A program made the translations under genes and the position numbers. The notes beneath the pieces were generated by a model. That model worked only from the letters and a program-made list of their open reading frames with translations, was not told the DNA's origin and did not search any database. From contig NZ_JBHUGS010000002.1 in assembly GCF_042682045.1 (NCBI RefSeq), positions 682,001 through 746,000 on the forward strand: DNA of 64,000 nucleotides, written 5' to 3'. Shown here one piece after another: positions 1-9,249 of the stretch. This stretch comes from Sphingomonas_R arantia. GTDB lineage: Bacteria > Pseudomonadota > Alphaproteobacteria > Sphingomonadales > Sphingomonadaceae. Numbering within the stretch: position 1 is the first letter of the stretch; every line of letters begins with the position of its first letter.

Positions 1-1374
1 CATCATCAGGTCGCAATGCCCGATGATCGCGGTCAGGATATTGTTGAAATCATGCGCCACGCCGCCGGCCAGCTGGCCCACCGCCTGCATCTTGGTCGCC
101 TGCGCCACCTGCCGCTTCAGCTTCGATTCCTCGGTGCTGTCCTTCAGGCTCAACAGGACGGACGCGTCGCCCAGCCCGCGCGCGGTGGCGATGGTCAGCG
201 ACACGGGCTCGTCCGGCCGGTGGCGCAACCGCACGGACAGGTCGCCCGAATGCTGCCGACCGGACCCGGATCCGAACCGCCGCACCGCATCGGACACCGC
301 GCCCTTGTCCTCCTTCACCACCAGGTCGCTCGGATACACCGCCGCCTGTCCCGCGGGCAGCCCCGCCGCACGCTCGAACGCCGCATTGACGAACAGCAGC
401 CGCCCATCGCGTTCCGCCAGCGCAAGGCCGAGCGGCAGCATGCCGAGCAGGTTGTGGATATGGACCGCCGACCCGGCATCGCCCGTCGGAGTCGCGCCCG
501 GCCCGGGGCTGTCGTCCAGGATCAGGAACAGGCTGGTGTCGCGGTCGGGATCGATCGGCACCTGCACCAGCCGCAGCGGATCGACCTCGTCGCCGTCGCC
601 GGCAAAGCGAATCCGGTCGTCCGGCCCGCGGCGCAGCAGGTCGGTCAGCGTCCGTCCGGTCGCGTCCACCCCGCTCAGCCCCGCGCCGGTTCCGGTCGCA
701 TCCAGCGCGCGCGCCGACAGTACGCGGTTCGCGCCGAGCAGCCGCCCGTCCCGATCGACCAGCGCCGCCATCACGCCGGCATCGCCCATCCGCCGCCCCG
801 GCTCGCCCGTCACCAGCGCCAGCAGGTCGCGCACCGGATCGTCGGTCAGATGCGGCCGGAACCGCCAGACGAGATGATCCTCCGACTGGCCCGCACGCAA
901 GACCGTCACCGACAGCCTGCGATGCTCGGTATTGAGCAACGCCGCCGCGCCGATCCCGTCGCGCCACGCCGCACGCCCCGCCGCGCTCAGTGCCAGGCTG
1001 CCCTCCCCGTCGAACAGGATGCCCGACGGCGGCGGCAATCCCCCGAACCAGCTTTCGTACATGCGGTTCGCGCACAGCAGCTGCCCGTCGCGGTCGGTGA
1101 TCGCCACCGCGTCGTGGTCCTGCTCGATCCCCGCCAACGCCAGCGACCAGTCGACCCCCGGTCCCGCACCCGCTTCGCCCCCCGTCCGCACGGTGCGCGT
1201 GAACCAGACGAGCGCGACGATCGCCGCCAGCGTCGCAAGGAACATGGTCGCGACCATCACATCGCCCGCGAACCACCAGATCGCCACGGCACTTGCCAGC
1301 GCGACGCAAGCCACCGCGGTGAGCGCGATCCGGTGGCGGACGTCGGGATCGGCGGGGTCAGGGGACGGTGTCAT
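1..1374 (-). CDS. cckA: CckA-like hybrid sensor histidine kinase, 5' part only
   Basis: This is the N-terminal 458 residues of a membrane sensor kinase; the rest lies beyond the left edge. Two hydrophobic segments (about residues 15-36 and 39-58) are followed by PAS-like sensory sequence and then the start of a HisKA domain. The H-box reads AHDFNNIL with the phospho-acceptor His at about 441, the form typical of CckA and related hybrid kinases. In alphaproteobacteria CckA feeds phosphate through ChpT to CtrA, controlling cell cycle or motility. The ATP-binding and receiver domains cannot be seen here, so the name rests on H-box type, two TM segments and PAS architecture. Start chosen at the only ATG that places the TM pair at the N-terminus. 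Confidence 0.8.
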   Translation of the reverse strand, partial: MTPSPDPADPDVRHRIALTAVACVALASAVAIWWFAGDVMVATMFLATLAAIVALVWFTRTVRTGGEAGAGPGVDWSLALAGIEQDHDAVAITDRDGQLLCANRMYESWFGGLPPPSGILFDGEGSLALSAAGRAAWRDGIGAAALLNTEHRRLSVTVLRAGQSEDHLVWRFRPHLTDDPVRDLLALVTGEPGRRMGDAGVMAALVDRDGRLLGANRVLSARALDATGTGAGLSGVDATGRTLTDLLRRGPDDRIRFAGDGDEVDPLRLVQVPIDPDRDTSLFLILDDSPGPGATPTGDAGSAVHIHNLLGMLPLGLALAERDGRLLFVNAAFERAAGLPAGQAAVYPSDLVVKEDKGAVSDAVRRFGSGSGRQHSGDLSVRLRHRPDEPVSLTIATARGLGDASVLLSLKDSTEESKLKRQVAQATKMQAVGQLAGGVAHDFNNILTAIIGHCDLMM

Positions 1375-1472
1375 GCGTGGATGCGCTTTCGACCCGCCGG
1401 GGGTGCATCGTCAAGCCGCCTGCCATGGGCGGTGTCGCAACGGGGTGGCGCCGACCGCCACCCCTGCCATGA

Positions 1473-3530
1473 TTACCAGATGCGGACGCGCTCGGCCGGC
1501 GTCAGGTACAGTTTCTCGCCCGGCTTCGGCTTGTACGCCGCATACCAGGGGTCGAGGTTGCGGACCACGTTCGCACGCTGTTCGGCGGGCGAATGCGGAT
1601 CGGTCAGCAACTGCTGGCGCAACGCGGCCTCGCGGTCGTTGCGGCGCCACACCTGCGCCCAGCCCAGGTAGAAGCGCTGGTCGCCGGTCATTCCGTCGAT
1701 CACCGGCGCGGGCTTGCCGCCCAGCGACTTCTGGTACGCGCCATACGCGGCGGTCAGCCCGGCCAGATCGCCGATATTCTCGCCCAGCGTCAGCCCGCCC
1801 TGCACGTGCAGCCCCGGGATCGGCTCGTACTTGTCATACTGCGCCACCAGCTGGCCGGTCAGTGCCTTGAACTGCGCGACGTCCTTGGGTGTCCACCATT
1901 CGGTCAGCTTGCCGGTGCTGTCGTACTGCGACCCCTGATCGTCGAAATGATGGCTGATCTCGTGGCCGATCACGGCACCGATCCCGCCATAGTTTACCGC
2001 CGGATCGGCGTTCGGATCGAAGAACGGCGGCTGCAGGATCGCCGCCGGGAACACGATCTCGTTCATGCCGAAATTGGCATAGGCGTTGATCGTCGTCGGG
2101 GTCATGCCCCATTCCTCGCGGTCGAGCGGCTTGCCCAGCTTGTTCAGGTCGCGCTGGAACTCGAACGCCGTCGCACGCTGCACATTGCCGAGCAGGTCGC
2201 TCCGGTCGATCTTCAGCGCGGAATAATCGCGCCACGTGTCCGGGTAACCGATCTTGGCGCGGAACGCGGCCAGCTTGGCGCGCGCCTTCACCTTCGTCTC
2301 GGGCGCCATCCACGTCAGCGCGTCGATCCGGTCGCCCATCGCGGCGATCACGTTCTTCACCAGCAGGTCGGCCTGCGCCTTGGCTTCCGGCGGAAAATAC
2401 TTAGCGACGTAGATCTTGCCGAGATCCTCGCCGACCTGCCCGTTGACCAGCGCCACGCCGCGCTTCCAGCGATCACGGTTCTGCGGCGTGCCCTGCAACT
2501 GCGTCGAATTGAACGCGAACGACGCGTCGACAAACGGCTGCGAAAGGAACGGCGCGAACCGGTTGATCGCGCGCAGCTTCATGTAATCCTGCAACACATT
2601 GAGCGGCGTCGCGGCGATCACCGCGGCACTGCCCGTGAACGCGGTCGGCTGCGCGACCAGGAACTGCGTCTGGCCGTTCACGCCGGTCGCGGCGAGATAT
2701 GCCGTCCAGTCGAACCCGGGTGCCTTCTGCGCGAAATCGGCGGCCGACCATTTGTTGTACGTCTTGACCGCATCGCGCGAATCGATCCGCGTCCACTGGA
2801 CCTGCGCCAGCTTCGTCTCGAACGCGATCACTGCCTGCGCCCGCGCCGCGCCGTTGGGCAGCCCCGCCAGCGCGAACAGCTTCGTCAGATACCCGGCATA
2901 GGCGGTCCGCGCCTCGACCAGCTTCGGATCGGTCTTGAGGTAGTAGTCGCGGTCGGGAAGCCCCAGCCCGCCCTGCGCCATCGACACGATGTAGGTTTCG
3001 GGATTGCGATCGTCCTGACCCACGCCCAACCGGAACGGCGACGGCACGCCGAACCGTGCGAGCTTGCCCATCTCGGCTGCCAGCGCCGGCTTCGTCTTGG
3101 CCGCATCGATCGCATCCAGCGTCGGCTTCAGCGGGGCCGCGCCCTTGGCGTCGACCGCCGCCTGATCGACGAAGCTGGCGTATAGATCGCCGATCCGCGT
3201 CCCCGGCGTCCGCGCCGCTTCCTCCAGGATCGCGCGGCTGCGCTCGGTCGACAGGTCGTCCAGCTTGGTGAACATGCCGAAGCTCGACCGATCGGCCGGG
3301 ATCGGGTTCGTCTTCTTCCACGTGCCGCTGGCGAACGCGTCGAAATTGTCACCCGGTGCCACGCTGCGGTCCATGCCCGCGGTGTCGAACCCGAACGTGC
3401 CGAGTTCCGGCTTGCCGCCATTGACTGCGGCCACGGGGCGCGGCGCAGGTGCATTTGCGGTCTGGGCGAACCCGGTGGTGGCGATGCTGGCAAACGCGGA
3501 CGCGCCCAGCAGGGCGATCTTCAGACGCAT
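1473..3530 (-). CDS. M13 family zinc metallopeptidase (neprilysin/PepO-like)
   Basis: A secreted or periplasmic zinc endopeptidase of 685 residues, normal for family M13. A signal peptide ending near FAQ (about residue 23) precedes the long helical N-terminal domain. The zinc site HEISHH is at 523-528, the third ligand motif GENIGDLAG follows about 60 residues later, and the substrate-binding NAYAN motif lies upstream. The C-terminus ends RVRIW and lacks the Cys found near the end of the mammalian enzymes. The gene stands alone between cckA and a DUF2062 gene with about 115 bp upstream for its own promoter. The natural substrate cannot be told from sequence. Confidence 0.93.
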   Translation of the reverse strand: MRLKIALLGASAFASIATTGFAQTANAPAPRPVAAVNGGKPELGTFGFDTAGMDRSVAPGDNFDAFASGTWKKTNPIPADRSSFGMFTKLDDLSTERSRAILEEAARTPGTRIGDLYASFVDQAAVDAKGAAPLKPTLDAIDAAKTKPALAAEMGKLARFGVPSPFRLGVGQDDRNPETYIVSMAQGGLGLPDRDYYLKTDPKLVEARTAYAGYLTKLFALAGLPNGAARAQAVIAFETKLAQVQWTRIDSRDAVKTYNKWSAADFAQKAPGFDWTAYLAATGVNGQTQFLVAQPTAFTGSAAVIAATPLNVLQDYMKLRAINRFAPFLSQPFVDASFAFNSTQLQGTPQNRDRWKRGVALVNGQVGEDLGKIYVAKYFPPEAKAQADLLVKNVIAAMGDRIDALTWMAPETKVKARAKLAAFRAKIGYPDTWRDYSALKIDRSDLLGNVQRATAFEFQRDLNKLGKPLDREEWGMTPTTINAYANFGMNEIVFPAAILQPPFFDPNADPAVNYGGIGAVIGHEISHHFDDQGSQYDSTGKLTEWWTPKDVAQFKALTGQLVAQYDKYEPIPGLHVQGGLTLGENIGDLAGLTAAYGAYQKSLGGKPAPVIDGMTGDQRFYLGWAQVWRRNDREAALRQQLLTDPHSPAEQRANVVRNLDPWYAAYKPKPGEKLYLTPAERVRIW

Positions 3531-3645
3531 GGAAATCCTTCTCGATCGGGTGCCGCGGACGACGCGGCTAGACCCCGGAGTGTACGGACTTCAGGCGACT
3601 ATGCGAGCATTTCCGTCGCCGCTCCTGACATCTCTGTCGCAAAGC

Positions 3646-4212
3646 TCAGAGGCCGCGCAGCGCCCGTTCCCGGCCGCGCGCGTGCCATTTGTGACCGATC
3701 CAGATCCGCCAGCCGATCGTCGCGACCGCATAGCCCGCCAGCCCCATCCCGACCGCCAGCACGGTGAGCCCGATCAGCAAGCCCGGCGCCGCCGAGGACA
3801 GCAGCCAGTGCTTCCAGTCCGCAAAGGTCGCGCCCGCATGGATCATCCGCATCACCGACCCGGGATCGGTCTCCATCCCGAACAGCGCGGACGCGATCCA
3901 CAGCGACGCGATCACGATCAGCGGCGTCGTCAGCGGGTTGGACAGGAACGTCGTCCCCGTCGTCAACGGCACGTTGGCGCGGAACGGGATCGCCAGCATC
4001 GCGGCCGACAGCGGCTGCACCACCGGGATCATCACGAATATCCCGACCAGCAATCCGAGCCCGATCGCCCGCGGCACTGACCGCCGGGTGAAACGCCACA
4101 GCGCCGGGCGCAGCAACAAATGCGCCACGGGCCGCAACAGACGGTTCGCCTCCAGCTCCTCGCGGGCCGGCATGATCGCGCGGATGCGATCGGCGAGCCA
4201 GGTCTTAGCCAC
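3646..4212 (-). CDS. DUF2062 membrane protein
   Basis: A 188-residue integral membrane protein matching the DUF2062 family: a short cytoplasmic N-terminus, a Gly-rich first membrane segment (about residues 48-75), the conserved NPLTTPLIV stretch, and one or two further membrane segments near the C-terminus. The family has no assigned function. It starts with GTG inside the end of smpB, overlapping its stop by 8 bases, so translation is probably coupled to smpB. The order dapA-smpB-DUF2062 on one strand suggests an operon. Confidence 0.85.
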   Translation of the reverse strand: MAKTWLADRIRAIMPAREELEANRLLRPVAHLLLRPALWRFTRRSVPRAIGLGLLVGIFVMIPVVQPLSAAMLAIPFRANVPLTTGTTFLSNPLTTPLIVIASLWIASALFGMETDPGSVMRMIHAGATFADWKHWLLSSAAPGLLIGLTVLAVGMGLAGYAVATIGWRIWIGHKWHARGRERALRGL

Positions 4213-4687
4213 GTTCGCGCATGATCCGGGCTCGGTCGCGCGACCAGTCGCGGTCCTTCTGAACCTCGCGCTTGTCGTGCAGCTTCTTGCCCTTCGCCAG
4301 CGCCAGTTCGACCTTCGCCCGCCCGCGCCCGTTGAAATAGATCGCCATCGGGATCAGCGTCATCCCCTCGCGCGACACGCCGGTCCGCATCTTCTCGACC
4401 TCGCGTTCGTGCAGCAGCAGCTTGCGCGGGCGCTTGGGCTCGTGATTGAACCGGTTGCCGAAATTATATTCCGGCACGTTGGCGTTCACCAGATAGACCT
4501 GGCCGTCCTTCACCTCGGCATAGCTCTCCGCGATCGACCCCTCGCCGAACCGCAGCGACTTCACCTCTGTGCCGGTCAGCGCGATGCCCGCCTCGAAGAA
4601 CTCCTCGAGGAAATATTCGAACCGCGCACGGCGATTCTCGGCGACCACCTTCACCTTTTCGAACTGCGGGGGCTTGGGACGCGCCAT
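4205..4687 (-). CDS. smpB: SsrA-binding protein SmpB
   Basis: A 160-residue partner of tmRNA that delivers it to stalled ribosomes for trans-translation. It shows the SmpB hallmarks: an N-terminal ENRRARFEYF stretch, the TGTEVKSLR core, NANVPEYNFG, HEPKRPRKLLLH, and a basic C-terminal tail beginning KKLHDKRE that enters the mRNA channel. The ATG at 4687 gives the family's usual length; an in-frame upstream ATG at 4786 would add a non-conserved extension. It lies 67 bp downstream of dapA and overlaps the DUF2062 start. No tmRNA gene is in this window. Confidence 0.97.
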   Translation of the reverse strand: MARPKPPQFEKVKVVAENRRARFEYFLEEFFEAGIALTGTEVKSLRFGEGSIAESYAEVKDGQVYLVNANVPEYNFGNRFNHEPKRPRKLLLHEREVEKMRTGVSREGMTLIPMAIYFNGRGRAKVELALAKGKKLHDKREVQKDRDWSRDRARIMRERG

Positions 4688-4754
4688 CAGGCAGCACGCT
4701 CGCGGAGAGGGAAAACGATCATGATCCGGCCTAGATGGTCCGTCCGGCCGCGCT

Positions 4755-5630
4755 TCACAACAGTCCGGCCACCAGCAGGGCAGCATCGACCTGCGCCCGG
4801 CTCGCCGCGGACGGCTCCGTCATCGGCAGGCGCAGCTCGGCCGGGAAATCGGACAGCACGCGCGACAGGGCATATTTCACCGGCCCCGGCGACGCATCGC
4901 TGAACAGCGCAGTGTGCAGCGGGAACAGCTTGTCCTGCAACGCCAGCGCATCGCCCCAGCGCCCCTCCAGGCACGCATCCTGGAACTCCGCGCACAATGC
5001 CGGCGCGACGTTGGCGGTGACCGAGATGCACCCCACCCCGCCCATCGCCATGAACCCCAGCGCCATGTCGTCATTGCCCGACAGCTGGCAAAAGTCGCTC
5101 CCGCACGCCAGCCGCTGCGCCGTCACGCGCACCGCATTGCCGGTCGCATCCTTCACCCCGATCACGCCCGGCATCTCCGCCAGCCGTGCCATCGTGTCGA
5201 CATGGATATCGACGGAGGTTCGGCCGGGCACGTTGTAGAGCATGATCGGCAGGTCGCAGCCGTCGGCCAGCGCCTCGAAATGCGCGACGATCCCGGCTTG
5301 CGACGGGCGGTTATAGTAAGGCGGCACCAGCAAAGCCGCCGCCGCCCCCGCCCGCTGCGCCGCGCGCATATGTTCCAGCGCGACGCGCGTATCGTTCGAT
5401 CCGCATCCCGCGATTACCGGCACGCGCCCCGCCGCCTGCTCGACGCAGACCGACACGACGCGGTCATGCTCGACGATCGTCATCGTGGCACTTTCCCCGG
5501 TCGTCCCGCACGGCACCAGCGCGCTGCTGCCCGATTCGATCTGCAGGTCGATGAACTTCCGATATGTGCCTTCGTCGAACGCCCCATCGCGGAACGGCGT
5601 TACCAAGGCCGGAATGGACCCGCGAAACAT
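4755..5630 (-). CDS. dapA: 4-hydroxy-tetrahydrodipicolinate synthase
   Basis: Condenses pyruvate with aspartate semialdehyde, the first committed step of lysine and meso-diaminopimelate synthesis. At 291 residues it has the TIM-barrel landmarks of DapA: CGTTGES (Thr44/Thr45), the catalytic Tyr at 132 in LYNVPGR, and the Schiff-base Lys at 160 in GVKDATGN. It heads a likely operon with smpB and the DUF2062 gene and is divergent from the lytic transglycosylase gene, with 48 bp between the starts. Confidence 0.96.
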   Translation of the reverse strand: MFRGSIPALVTPFRDGAFDEGTYRKFIDLQIESGSSALVPCGTTGESATMTIVEHDRVVSVCVEQAAGRVPVIAGCGSNDTRVALEHMRAAQRAGAAAALLVPPYYNRPSQAGIVAHFEALADGCDLPIMLYNVPGRTSVDIHVDTMARLAEMPGVIGVKDATGNAVRVTAQRLACGSDFCQLSGNDDMALGFMAMGGVGCISVTANVAPALCAEFQDACLEGRWGDALALQDKLFPLHTALFSDASPGPVKYALSRVLSDFPAELRLPMTEPSAASRAQVDAALLVAGLL

Positions 5631-5678
5631 GCGCTTCTCCCCTTCACCCGGACGCCGCCAACCGGCATAGTCGCCGGC

Positions 5679-7751
5679 ATGTCACAGCCCCGTGATCGTT
5701 CAGCGCCTGATAAGGACGCCCCTGCCACCGTGTCCAGCATGCTTAGTCGTATCCTCGTCTCCTCGACGCTCCTCGCATCGGTCGCGGCCGCCGCGATGAC
5801 GCTGCAACCGCAGGGTGGCGCGCTCGTCCCGCCGGCGTTGCCCGCGCCCGGTTATGCCGTGCCGTCGTCGGCCATGCCGGTCACAGGCTATACCGCCCCG
5901 GGCTATGATCCGATCCGTTCCGCCATCGCGGAATGGACCCGGCTGCGGCAATCCGACTCCTATGCGTTCGGCGATTATGCGCGGTTCCTGACCGCACACC
6001 CCGGCTGGCCGGGCGACGTCGCGATGCGCCGCACGGCGGAGAAGCGGCTGGAGACAAGCGGCGCGGATCCGCAGACGATCGTCGCCTTCTTCACGCGCTA
6101 TCCCCCGCGCACGCCGGCCGGCAACGCGCGCTTCGCCGATGCGCTGGCCGCACTCGGCCGCGCGGCGGATGCGCAGACCGCGGCGACCGCGGCCTGGACG
6201 GGCGGCTACCTGCCGCCGGATCTGGAGGCCGGCATCGCCTTGCGCTACGGCCCGCGCTTCACCACCGTGGACCAGGACCGGCGGATGGAGGCGCTGCTCT
6301 GGGCACGCGCCACCGTCCCCGCGATGCGCCAGCTCCCGCTCGTCTCACCCGCCCGCCGGCCGCTCTATGCCGCGCGCATCGCGTTGCAGAGCAACCAGCC
6401 CGGCGCCGGCACCGCCCCCGCCAGCTTCGACAGCGATCCGGGCTATGTCGTTGATCGCGCCAACTGGCTGCGTAACGGCGGACAGGTGCCGGCTGCGCGC
6501 GCCTACCTCGCATCGCCGCTCAGGATCGAGGGGCAACCCTATGATGCAGAACGTTATCTCGACGCGCTGCTGACCATTGCACGCGGTGCGGCGACCGACA
6601 ACCAGTCGAGCTACGCCTATGCCATCGCGGAAAAGGCGGAGGCTGCGTTCCCGGCCGGCACCAATATCCGCGAGCGTGATCTGGACGAGCGCGACGACTA
6701 TACGAGCCTCGTCTGGCTGGGCGGCATCACCGCGTTCAAAAAGCTCAACCGCCCGGCGGACGCCGCGACGATGTTCGCGCGCTACGCCCGCGCCGCGCAG
6801 ACGCCCCAGACCCAGACCAAGGGGCTCTACTGGGCCGGCCGTGCGGCGCAGGCCGCAGGCAACACCACCGCCGCCAACGCTTATCTGTCCGAAGCCGCGC
6901 AGCACATGGACCAGTTCTACGGTCAGCTGTCCGCCGAACGGCTCGGCCGTGCGATGGTCCTGCCGCCCGAACCCGCCGCGCCCGTCGTCGGTGCCGCCGA
7001 ACGCGCCGCATTCGAATCGAGCGAACCGGTCCGCGCCGCCCGCCTGCTCGGCCGCGACGGCAACTGGCAAGACCAGACCTTGTTCGTCCGCGCGATCGCC
7101 GCGAACGCGAAGGATCAGGTCGCCCACCAACTCGCCGTCGATCTGTCGCGCAGCATGAACCGCCCCGACCTCGGCGTCATGGTCGCGCGCAATGCGCGGA
7201 TCGGCACGACCGACCCAGTGCGTTACGGCTTCCCGACCATGACGGTCCCCGGTGCGTACGCCAGCGACTGGACGATGATCCACGCGATCAGCCGCCAGGA
7301 AAGCCAGTTCGACCGCCAGGCCAACAGCCGCGTTGGCGCCCGCGGCCTGATGCAGCTCATGCCCGGCACCGCGCGCGAAACCTCGGGTAAACTCGGTTTG
7401 TCGTATGATTACGGACGTTTGACGAGCGATCCGCAATATAACATCATGCTCGGCGCCAGCTATTTCCGCCGTATGCTCGACTATTATGGCGGCAGCCATG
7501 TGCTGGCGGTCGCGAGCTACAACGCCGGCCCGGGCAATGTGAACAAGTTCATCCGCGCCAACGGCGACCCCCGCATGGCCGGCGTTGACGTCATCGACTG
7601 GATCGAGGCGATCCCGCTCTCCGAAACGCGCGGCTACGTCCAGCACGTCCTGGAGAACGCCGTCGTCTACGACATGATGAACCCGAGCCGCGCCAAGATG
7701 CCGGCGACAAACCGCCTCTCTGCTTACCTGGGCAAGCGGACCGCAGGCTGA
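5679..7751 (+). CDS. Soluble lytic murein transglycosylase (Slt70-like)
   Basis: A periplasmic peptidoglycan-cleaving enzyme of up to 690 residues. The N-terminal two thirds is an alpha-superhelical U-domain. The C-terminal SLT domain holds the catalytic Glu at about 541 (SRQESQFD), then the GLMQLMPGTA and ASYNAGPGNV motifs. Two starts are possible: ATG 5679, or ATG 5739, which begins 20 residues later directly at a signal peptide (MLSRILVSSTLLASVAAAA) and is more natural for export. A second Slt-type gene lies at 33112-35259. This gene is divergent from dapA and is followed by an intergenic repeat and greB. Confidence 0.92.
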   Translation: MSQPRDRSAPDKDAPATVSSMLSRILVSSTLLASVAAAAMTLQPQGGALVPPALPAPGYAVPSSAMPVTGYTAPGYDPIRSAIAEWTRLRQSDSYAFGDYARFLTAHPGWPGDVAMRRTAEKRLETSGADPQTIVAFFTRYPPRTPAGNARFADALAALGRAADAQTAATAAWTGGYLPPDLEAGIALRYGPRFTTVDQDRRMEALLWARATVPAMRQLPLVSPARRPLYAARIALQSNQPGAGTAPASFDSDPGYVVDRANWLRNGGQVPAARAYLASPLRIEGQPYDAERYLDALLTIARGAATDNQSSYAYAIAEKAEAAFPAGTNIRERDLDERDDYTSLVWLGGITAFKKLNRPADAATMFARYARAAQTPQTQTKGLYWAGRAAQAAGNTTAANAYLSEAAQHMDQFYGQLSAERLGRAMVLPPEPAAPVVGAAERAAFESSEPVRAARLLGRDGNWQDQTLFVRAIAANAKDQVAHQLAVDLSRSMNRPDLGVMVARNARIGTTDPVRYGFPTMTVPGAYASDWTMIHAISRQESQFDRQANSRVGARGLMQLMPGTARETSGKLGLSYDYGRLTSDPQYNIMLGASYFRRMLDYYGGSHVLAVASYNAGPGNVNKFIRANGDPRMAGVDVIDWIEAIPLSETRGYVQHVLENAVVYDMMNPSRAKMPATNRLSAYLGKRTAG

Positions 7752-7765
7752 TCGCTTCGCACTTG

Positions 7766-7809
7766 GCCCCTCTCCTTCAGGGGAGGGGTTGGGGTGGGGG
7801 CAACAGCAC
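7766..7809. repeat. Single arm of C/G-rich intergenic repeat (family D)
   Basis: The sequence from gcccctctccttcagggg to the following gcaacagcac matches, nearly base for base, the left arm at 37529 and the inverse of the right arm at 37607-37644. It contains a short internal hairpin (cccctctcc/ggaggggt type) between the slt stop and the greB start, so it may also serve as a terminator. Confidence 0.7.
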
Positions 7810-7846
7810 CATAAGCGCAACACCAGCCGGCTATCCAACCAACCAC

Positions 7847-8335
7847 ATGGACCGCCCCAACTACATCACCCCCACCGGCTACCACGCCATGCAGGCCCGC
7901 TACCGCCACCTGCTCGGCGAAGAGCGCCCCAAGCTCGTCGAAGTCATCAGCTGGGCGGCGGGCAACGGCGACCGCTCCGAAAACGGCGACTATATTTACG
8001 GCCGCAAGCGCCTCCGCGAAATCGACCGCGAACTCGGCTGGCTCTCCAAACGCATGAAGGCCGCCAAGATCGTCGACCCCGCCCATCAGACGGAGCGCCA
8101 CCGCGTCCTGTTCGGCGCCTGCGTCACGATCGCCGACGAGGACGACGCCGAGCGCACGCTCACCCTGGTCGGCGAGGACGAGACCGACACTGCCGCCGGC
8201 CGGATCAGCTGGTCCTCCCCGATCGCCCACGCCCTGCGCGGCGCCACCATCGGCGACGTCCGCCGCGTCGACCTCCCCGGCGGCACGAAGGACTACGAAG
8301 TCCTGACGATCACATACCCGTCAGAGCGGTCCTGA
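7847..8335 (+). CDS. greB: Transcription elongation factor GreB
   Basis: Rescues backtracked RNA polymerase by stimulating cleavage of the nascent RNA 3' end. The 162-residue protein has the Gre layout: an N-terminal antiparallel coiled coil with the acidic tip kept in GDRSENGDY (about residues 42-50), followed by KKRL-like YGRKRLREIDREL, and a C-terminal FKBP-like domain ending in a YEVLTITY strand. GRKRLREIDREL is closer to GreB than GreA. It lies directly after a family D repeat arm and is probably transcribed from a nearby promoter. Confidence 0.9.
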   Translation: MDRPNYITPTGYHAMQARYRHLLGEERPKLVEVISWAAGNGDRSENGDYIYGRKRLREIDRELGWLSKRMKAAKIVDPAHQTERHRVLFGACVTIADEDDAERTLTLVGEDETDTAAGRISWSSPIAHALRGATIGDVRRVDLPGGTKDYEVLTITYPSERS

Positions 8336-8362
8336 CGCCCCCCGTCGAGCTCAAAATCCCCA

Positions 8363-8428
8363 CCCCGTTCGGTTCGAGCCTGTCGAGAACCCCGCGGGAA
8401 GTTCTCGACAGGCTCGAACCAAACGGGG
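8363..8428. repeat. Intergenic inverted repeat, family A copy 1
   Basis: A near-perfect dyad with 28-bp arms (8363-8390 and 8401-8428) around a 10-bp centre. The left arm begins ccccgttcggttcgagcc and the right arm is its reverse complement. It lies between the convergent greB and ppk2 genes, where a bidirectional terminator would be useful. Three more copies occur at 22401, 35991 and 41302. Confidence 0.9.
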
Positions 8429-8442
8429 CGTAAGGCCTCCCC

Positions 8443-9231
8443 TCAATCCAGCTTCAGCGCCGCCCCGAAATGCGCCTTCGCCAGCGCGATCATCTCCGGA
8501 TCCGCCTCGGGCGCGTCCATCGGCACATGCTTCTCCAGCACCTTCGCCACATGGGTCAGCGCCGCGATCCGCGCCGCCTTCTTGTTCCCCGCATCCACGA
8601 CATGCCACGGCGCGACGTCCGTATCGGTATGGCGGAACATGTCCGCCATCGCATCGAGATAGCCCGCCCGCTTGTCACGGTTACGGAAGTCGTCGGCCCC
8701 CGTCTTCCAGCGCTTCCACGGATGCCGCACGCGCCGCATGATCCGCTCGTCCTGCTCCGTCTGGTCGATATGCAGGAACAGCTTCACGATCTTCGTTCCG
8801 TCCGCACATTGCTGCGCCTCGAACGCGTTGATCTCGTCATAGCCGCGCCGCCGCTCGTCCTCGGTCGCATAGCCCTCGACCCGCTCGACCAGCACGCGCC
8901 CGTACCAGCTGCGATCGAACACCGCGATCCGCCCCGCGGCGGGCAACCGCGTCCAGAACCGCCACAGAAAATGCCGCGACGCCTCCTCCGGCGACGGTGC
9001 CGCGATCGGCCACACCTGGAAATAGCGCGGGTCCCATTCCGCCGTCATCCGCTGGATCGCGCCACCCTTGCCCGCCGCGTCCCAGCCTTCGAACAGGATG
9101 ATCGACCGCCGCTTGTGGACGATATGGGCGACCATGATCCGGGTCAGCCGCTCCTGCAGCTTCGCCAGATCCTCCTCATAATCGCCGTCATATTTCGCGC
9201 CGGTCTCATACTCGGAAAGGTCGATGCCCAT
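8443..9231 (-). CDS. ppk2: Polyphosphate kinase 2 family protein
   Basis: Transfers phosphate between polyphosphate and nucleotides. The 262-residue protein carries the PPK2 signatures: a Walker A-like GWDAAGKGG (about residue 49), the following EWDPRYFQVWPI, and the Walker B-like DRSWYGRVLVERVEG lid region. One-domain size fits short PPK2 enzymes; whether it prefers NDP or NMP cannot be read from these motifs. It begins 18 bp after the aspS stop and is probably co-transcribed with it. Confidence 0.92.
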   Translation of the reverse strand: MGIDLSEYETGAKYDGDYEEDLAKLQERLTRIMVAHIVHKRRSIILFEGWDAAGKGGAIQRMTAEWDPRYFQVWPIAAPSPEEASRHFLWRFWTRLPAAGRIAVFDRSWYGRVLVERVEGYATEDERRRGYDEINAFEAQQCADGTKIVKLFLHIDQTEQDERIMRRVRHPWKRWKTGADDFRNRDKRAGYLDAMADMFRHTDTDVAPWHVVDAGNKKAARIAALTHVAKVLEKHVPMDAPEADPEMIALAKAHFGAALKLD

Positions 9232-9249
9232 CGCGGCTACTCCGTTCGG

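Noticed and set aside
1593..3185. Long plus-strand open frame opposite the M13 peptidase gene
   Set aside because: Arg/Leu/Gln-rich product with no family motifs; it is the antisense of a clear gene in GC-rich DNA.
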